A stretch of 64,000 bases of DNA, from NCBI RefSeq assembly GCF_001908275.1, contig NZ_CP018620.1, forward strand, positions 558,001-622,000. Direction: 5' to 3'. The DNA is from Paenibacillus xylanexedens. GTDB taxonomy: Bacteria; Bacillota; Bacilli; Paenibacillales; Paenibacillaceae. Below the pieces are notes generated by a model. That model worked only from the letters and a program-made list of their open reading frames with translations, did no database searches and was not told the DNA's origin. Of the stretch, positions 61,723 to 64,000 are shown in pieces. Within the stretch, counting starts at the first letter, position 1. Each line of letters starts with the position of its first letter. A program made the position numbers and the translations under genes.

Positions 61723-62418
61723 TTACTTCTGTCCGTAATACGCGTCTTTTCCGTGTTTTCGCAGATAGTGTTTATCCAAAATGCCTTGTGGCAGTTCCTT
61801 CGCGAAGTTATTCAATTGCCGCGCGTACAGGTTCATTTTGCACACTTCCTCCAGCACGACACTGTTCACCACCGCAGACTTGGCATCTTTCCCCCATGTA
61901 AACGGCGCGTGACCATGGAGCAATACTGCCGGAACTGCCATAACATCAATCCCACGCTGTTCAAACGTTTCAATAATGACGCGTCCTGTCTCCGCTTCGT
62001 ATCCGCGATCAACCTCGTCCTGATTCAGGAAACGTGCACAAGGCACTGCTCCATAGAACGTGTCCGCATGTGTGGTTCCCATTACAGGTACGTCCAGTCC
62101 GGCTTGCGCCCAGATGGTCGCCCATGTGGAGTGTGTGTGCACGATGCCACCAATCTCCGAGTAATGCTTATATAGTACGGCATGTGTTGCGGTATCCGAG
62201 GAAGGTCTCATCTCACCCTCCACCACATTACCGTCCAGATCAACTACAACCATGTCGCTTGCTTTCATCGTATCGTAGCTAACGCCACTTGGTTTGATCA
62301 CGAACAGACCGCTTTCCCGATCGATTGCGCTGACGTTACCCCATGTGAATTTTACAAGTCCATGCTTTGGCAGTTCCAGATTCGCCTGGAATACCTCTTC
62401 TTTCAGTTGTTCTAACAT
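61723..62418 (-). CDS. araD: L-ribulose-5-phosphate 4-epimerase
   Basis: A 231-aa class II aldolase-type epimerase that makes D-xylulose 5-phosphate. Zinc ligands H94 and H96 are in GGIVHTHSTWATIWAQ, with a third His in VLLHGHAPFTWG. WGNVSAIDRESGLFVIKPSGV is the substrate-binding signature. GGGAGGGAATAAC precedes the ATG. It follows araB, separated by a 166-bp repeat element, and precedes araA. Confidence 0.96.
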   Translation of the reverse strand: MLEQLKEEVFQANLELPKHGLVKFTWGNVSAIDRESGLFVIKPSGVSYDTMKASDMVVVDLDGNVVEGEMRPSSDTATHAVLYKHYSEIGGIVHTHSTWATIWAQAGLDVPVMGTTHADTFYGAVPCARFLNQDEVDRGYEAETGRVIIETFEQRGIDVMAVPAVLLHGHAPFTWGKDAKSAVVNSVVLEEVCKMNLYARQLNNFAKELPQGILDKHYLRKHGKDAYYGQK

Positions 62419-62448
62419 GTTATTCCCTCCCGTTCTCTAATAGTGCGT

Positions 62449-62614
62449 GTTCAAAAAGTCGGTTTTCAGTACCGAGAAGATGGGATGAAGCTAGAAATGG
62501 AGTAGCGGAGCGTAGATAGAGCTACGTGAGCCACGGACATTTCGGCTGAATTCCATATTCGATGTTGATGATGCCACTAGGCATCCTTCGTAATCAAAAG
62601 CGGTCTTTTTGAAC
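62449..62614. mobile_element. 166-bp element with terminal inverted repeats (MITE-like) at the end of araB
   Basis: GTTCAAAAAG (62449-62458) and CTTTTTGAAC (62605-62614) are perfect ends; the repeats extend imperfectly to about 19 bases. The inside is rich in short inverted repeats (for example GAAAT/ATTTC, GTAGC/GCTAC). It carries no ORF. It resembles short foldable repeats that recur between genes in Paenibacillus, and its right end supplies the last codons of araB. Confidence 0.65.
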
Positions 62615-64000
62615 TACCTCTACCAGATGATCTACAGCTGCCTGCTCAATTGTGAGCCCATTCCGGTAGCGTTCGATAAATGCTTCAAACCCTTTCACAT
62701 CCGATGCATCCGGTGCCACTTCGACACCCTCCACATCGTTAAAGACTTTCTGCTCCAGGAACACATCCAGGCTCTCCTCTTGATCCTTGTTGATCATGTA
62801 CGATGCCAGAAGCGCCATGCCCCATGCGCCGCCTTCACCAGCGGTAGACATTACCGACACCGGTACGTTCATCGCAGCAGCTACAATCCGTTGCCCGACG
62901 ACAGGCGTTTTGAACAGGCCACCATGAGCCAAAATGCTGTCAATGGCTACATTCTCTTCTTCCGTCAAAATGTCCATACCCAGCTTGAGTGCACCAAATG
63001 CACTGAACAGATGTGTCCGCATGAAGTTTGCCAGATTGAAGTTGCTTTCCGGGGAGCGGACGAACAATGGACGGCCTTTCTCAAGTCCCGTAATGTTCTC
63101 GCCTGAGTAGTAACCGTAGCTGAGCAAGCCACCACCATCAGGGTCTGCCTCCAAAGCCTTGTTAAACAACACGCTAAACAACTTGGCGTTATCCACTTCA
63201 TATCCCATCGCTTGAGAAAATTCACGGAACAGTCCTACCCAAGCGTTGATATCACTGGAACAGTTGTTGGCATGCACCATCCCTACTGGACTGCCATCCG
63301 GCGTGGTGACCATATCGATCTCGGGATACACTTTGGATAATTCCTTCTCAAGTACAATCATCGCAAATACGGATGTACCGACGGAGATGTTCCCCGTACG
63401 TTTTCTCACGCTATTTGTTGCCACCATACCCGTTCCTGCATCGCCTTCTGGCGGGCAGAGCGGAATGCCTGCTTGCAGATCTTGTGAAGGGTCGAGCAAC
63501 TTGGCTCCCGCTTCCGTCAACTCACCTGCATTCTCACCAGCGAGATACACTTTGGGAAGAAGATCTTCAACCTTCCACGAATAGCCTTTGCCTGCGATCT
63601 GTTCATCGAACTGTTGGATCATGGATGGGTGATAGTTATGTGTAGACTCGTCAATTGGGAAAATGCCTGAAGCATCGCCGATCCCAATCGCCTTATTGCC
63701 CGTCAGCAACCAGTGGATGTATCCAGCCAAAGTTGTCAGGTGATCGATCTGTGGCACATGCACCTCTTCGTTCAAAATCGCTTGATACAAGTGGGCAATG
63801 CTCCAGCGTTCCGGAATATTGAATTGCAGAAGTTCCGTTAGCTCTCTTGCAGCTGCTCCCGTCGTAGCGTTACGCCACGTGCGGAAAGGTACCAACAGTT
63901 CACCAGCGCTATCCAAAGCGATATATCCGTGCATCATGGCCGAGAATCCGATAGACCCGACCGTGCGCAGCGTGATTCCGTATTTCTGTTCCACATCTTG
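62594..64000 (-). CDS. araB: FGGY carbohydrate kinase, ribulokinase (5-prime end outside the window)
   Basis: The open frame continues through the right edge of the window; about 60-70 N-terminal residues are missing, so the length is a minimum. It should phosphorylate L-ribulose, the second step of arabinose use. FGGY markers are [20 protein letters not shown] near the visible start, [38 protein letters not shown], and [42 protein letters not shown]. Genes araD and araA follow, which supports the role. The last codons (VQKDRF and TGA) fall inside the right end of a repeat element. Confidence 0.9.
   Translation of the reverse strand, partial: QDVEQKYGITLRTVGSIGFSAMMHGYIALDSAGELLVPFRTWRNATTGAAARELTELLQFNIPERWSIAHLYQAILNEEVHVPQIDHLTTLAGYIHWLLTGNKAIGIGDASGIFPIDESTHNYHPSMIQQFDEQIAGKGYSWKVEDLLPKVYLAGENAGELTEAGAKLLDPSQDLQAGIPLCPPEGDAGTGMVATNSVRKRTGNISVGTSVFAMIVLEKELSKVYPEIDMVTTPDGSPVGMVHANNCSSDINAWVGLFREFSQAMGYEVDNAKLFSVLFNKALEADPDGGGLLSYGYYSGENITGLEKGRPLFVRSPESNFNLANFMRTHLFSAFGALKLGMDILTEEENVAIDSILAHGGLFKTPVVGQRIVAAAMNVPVSVMSTAGEGGAWGMALLASYMINKDQEESLDVFLEQKVFNDVEGVEVAPDASDVKGFEAFIERYRNGLTIEQAAVDHLVEVVQKDRF

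Overview
The window looks like a chromosomal segment of a Paenibacillus-type Firmicute. The evidence is Bacillus-style Shine-Dalgarno sites with frequent GTG and TTG starts, a three-repeat SLH surface protein, secreted plant-polysaccharide enzymes, very large 7TM-DISM hybrid kinases paired with REC-SARP regulators, a GlnK/GlnL pair and an araBDA operon. Most of the sequence is near 50% G+C. The stretch from about 53.4 to 57.0 kb is far more AT-rich and looks acquired. No rRNA, tRNA, CRISPR array or transposase gene was seen.

Layout. 0-8 kb: a DbpA-type RNA helicase, a DKNYY-repeat protein, a secreted GH43/CBM32/AbfB galactanase-like enzyme, a lipoprotein, a tandem-GNAT protein behind a leader peptide and an RBS-masking hairpin, a second GNAT and a CD3324-family protein. 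8-13.8 kb: small metabolism and regulator pairs (SDR, WYL regulator divergent from a DHFR-like protein, CE2/SGNH esterase, TetR divergent from a metallo-beta-lactamase-fold hydrolase). 13.8-18.6 kb: a polar amino acid ABC importer next to a GlnK/GlnL two-component pair. 18.7-23 kb: first giant hybrid kinase with its REC-SARP regulator. 23-28 kb: DinB-like protein, PRISE-like reductase, HxlR and MarR regulators, SDR, and a TPR-SMI1/KNR4 protein. 28-34 kb: a family 4 rhamnogalacturonan lyase, small unknown genes, and a TerD-domain protein. 34-43 kb: an SLH/FIVAR surface protein and a second REC-SARP/hybrid kinase system paralogous to the first. 43-50.4 kb: malate:quinone oxidoreductase and a five-gene NikA/CntA-like ABC importer whose promoter carries two Zur-type boxes. 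50.5-57 kb: a WXG100 polymorphic toxin with a probable immunity gene, a TPR protein, an XRE regulator and an AT-rich wHTH / AAA-type ATPase / HEPN cassette. 57-64 kb: a diguanylate cyclase, an AAC(3)-family acetyltransferase and araA, araD, araB (araB runs off the right edge).

How the parts work together. The GH43, PL4 and CE2 enzymes and the ara operon fit growth on arabinogalactan and pectin side chains. The GH43 and PL4 genes share a near-palindromic operator-like motif directly upstream of their ribosome sites. The second REC-SARP regulator probably controls the adjacent SLH gene: two exact 11-bp direct repeats end exactly 8 bp upstream of a -10-like hexamer, the geometry known for SARP activators.

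Best candidates for something undescribed are the wHTH/ATPase/HEPN cassette (54.16-56.78 kb), the leader-peptide control region of the tandem GNAT gene (5.9-6.13 kb), and the SARP-SLH signalling module (34.2-43.1 kb). All functions are read from sequence patterns without database searches.
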